This document shows, piece after piece, positions 5,532-6,575 of a stretch of DNA of 6,575 nucleotides (positions are counted from its first letter, which is position 1; each line of letters starts with the position of its first letter). Made by a program: the position numbers and the translations under genes. Under the pieces are notes generated by a model. The model saw only the letters and a list, made by a program, of their open reading frames with translations, did no database searches and was not told the origin of the DNA. The DNA comes from Micavibrio sp. UBA2020 (GTDB taxonomy: Bacteria; Pseudomonadota; Alphaproteobacteria; Micavibrionales; UBA2020): positions 1-6,575 of the forward strand of contig DDBY01000022.1 in assembly GCA_002334985.1 (NCBI GenBank), given 5' to 3'.

Positions 5532-6575
5532 TTATTCCAGAAACTCTTCCATATCCGGAATGCGGGTGAAGGCGATTTTAGTGCCTGTATCGCGGTTCTG
5601 CCGCTGCTGCGGCGTGGAGCCGAGCGATATAGTATCGCGCCCGAATTTGCGGTTCAGGTCGTCAATGGCGGAGGAGATTTTATCGAATTTCTGGCGCTGC
5701 ATTTTTACCGTAGCCTCGTTGACGGGGGCGGCCGCGCCTGAAAACAGGTCCCCCTGTTTGGGTGCCTGCGTTTCGTCATCAAGACCTGACAAGGTGACGG
5801 ATACTTTTTTCACCCGGCGCCGGCCGATGTCGGGGGACAGCGTTTCCCAGAGCCTGTCGAGCATATCGAGAAAGGTGAAGCTGTCGCGCGCGGGCGGATT
5901 GCATTCGGCTTCCGCCGCAAGGCGCGGGCCGTTTTCAAGGCGCACCGACAGGCTGAGCCTGCGTGCGAAATATTCCATGCGCCGCAAACGGCTGGCGGTT
6001 TTGAGCATAAGTCTGCGCGCGACAAGCCGCGCCTCTGCGGGCGGGCGCAGTTCGGGCGCCAGTACATGGCTGTGGCCGATGCTGCGGCGTTCGTGTTTTT
6101 CTTCAGGCAGTTCAATGCCGCGCAGCAGGTACCACATTTTTTCCCCCCAGATACTGCCCCAGACGGCGCGCAGATGTTTGGGAGATAAGCCATAGAGCTG
6201 CGATACTTCGCGCAGGCCATGTTCGCGCAGCCGCCGCTCCATATTCGCGCCGATGCCCGGCAAGTCGCGCAGCTCGAGCGTAAAAAGCCGCGCCGGAATA
6301 TCTTGCGGCGTCAGGAAAGTCAGCCCGTCCGGCTTTTGCAAATCGGTGGCGACTTTGGCCAGATAGCGGTTCGGGGCAATGCCGATAGAACAGCGGACGT
6401 AGGCGCCAATATTTTCTGCAATACCTTTTTTGATACGCGCCGCCAAATCCCGCAGAAAAGCAGGGTCGGTTTCATTATCCATCAGGCGGCAGGCCATTTC
6501 GTCAATCGAACATACGTCTGTCACCGGAATATGCCGTTCAATTTCGTCGATAAGCCGGTGATGAAAGGCAACGTA
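5532..6575 (-). CDS. Y-family translesion DNA polymerase (DinB/UmuC superfamily), N-terminus beyond window
   Basis: This is the C-terminal 347 residues of an error-prone lesion-bypass polymerase. The frame is open to the right edge, so the GTG at 6524 is an internal Val. Numbering from the edge, the palm shows the catalytic SIDE (23-26) followed by M-A-C-R-L, then CSIGIAPNRYLAKVATD at about 62-78 with the conserved Lys. A helix-hairpin-helix thumb follows (DLPGIG, about 104-109). The little-finger domain spans about 160-265. QGDLF (274-278; bases 5742-5756) fits the beta-clamp-binding pattern. A further 69 residues follow, including D-D-L-N-R-K-F-G-R-D-T, which recalls the UmuC C-terminal tail. 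The catalytic Asp-Glu pair excludes ImuB, which lacks it. The leading H-H-R-L-I-D-E-I-E block next to the edge marks a subgroup distinct from E. coli Pol IV, so I give no gene symbol. Whether a LexA site controls it cannot be seen, because the promoter lies outside. Confidence 0.93.
   Translation of the reverse strand, partial: YVAFHHRLIDEIERHIPVTDVCSIDEMACRLMDNETDPAFLRDLAARIKKGIAENIGAYVRCSIGIAPNRYLAKVATDLQKPDGLTFLTPQDIPARLFTLELRDLPGIGANMERRLREHGLREVSQLYGLSPKHLRAVWGSIWGEKMWYLLRGIELPEEKHERRSIGHSHVLAPELRPPAEARLVARRLMLKTASRLRRMEYFARRLSLSVRLENGPRLAAEAECNPPARDSFTFLDMLDRLWETLSPDIGRRRVKKVSVTLSGLDDETQAPKQGDLFSGAAAPVNEATVKMQRQKFDKISSAIDDLNRKFGRDTISLGSTPQQRQNRDTGTKIAFTRIPDMEEFLE

Noticed and set aside
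5287..6195. Long plus-strand frame of 302 codons opposite the polymerase
   Set aside because: The translation is Arg/Ser-rich and patternless; the opposite strand encodes unmistakable Y-family polymerase motifs.

Overview
The window is a moderately GC-rich stretch of bacterial chromosome with tightly packed genes on both strands. The gene families suggest an alphaproteobacterium: a Rhizobium etli-type (PF06089) L-asparaginase, a Y-family polymerase carrying an H-H-R-L-I-D motif ahead of S-I-D-E-M, and a BamE-like lipoprotein implying a Gram-negative envelope. This assignment is an inference; no rRNA or other phylogenetic marker is present. I see no tRNA, rRNA, CRISPR array, insertion sequence or phage gene.

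Layout, left to right. (1) 1-2358, plus strand: the C-terminal part of a beta-CASP metallo-beta-lactamase ribonuclease, cut by the left edge. After 15 bp and a good Shine-Dalgarno comes a 472-residue membrane-anchored Nudix protein; the two are probably co-transcribed. (2) 2374-3366, minus strand: a complete PF06089-type L-asparaginase, converging on the Nudix gene. (3) 3367-3477: a compact divergent promoter region. Two sigma70-like promoters point in opposite directions with overlapping -35 boxes, and a 15-bp palindrome sits in the spacer of the rightward one. (4) 3478-4284, plus strand: a HAD-superfamily protein in which the second Asp of motif I is replaced by Val. (5) 4427-4702, plus strand: a small unrecognised protein that starts with TTG behind a perfect AGGAGG and has one N-terminal hydrophobic segment and a repeated C-terminal motif. 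(6) 4726-5286, minus strand: a small lipoprotein with a BamE/SmpA-like G-M-S-R-E-E motif. (7) 5287-5531: a 245-bp gap with an AT-rich patch and some short inverted repeats. (8) 5532-6575, minus strand: a Y-family translesion DNA polymerase missing its N-terminus at the right edge.

Most genes look like ordinary chromosomal housekeeping or accessory genes that do not obviously work together. The points most worth following are the pairing of a beta-CASP RNase with a two-TM Nudix protein (an architecture reminiscent of Nudix effectors described near CD-NTases, though no CD-NTase is visible here), the divergent asparaginase/HAD promoter with its palindrome, and the altered HAD catalytic motif. 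I found no strong evidence for a wholly new system.
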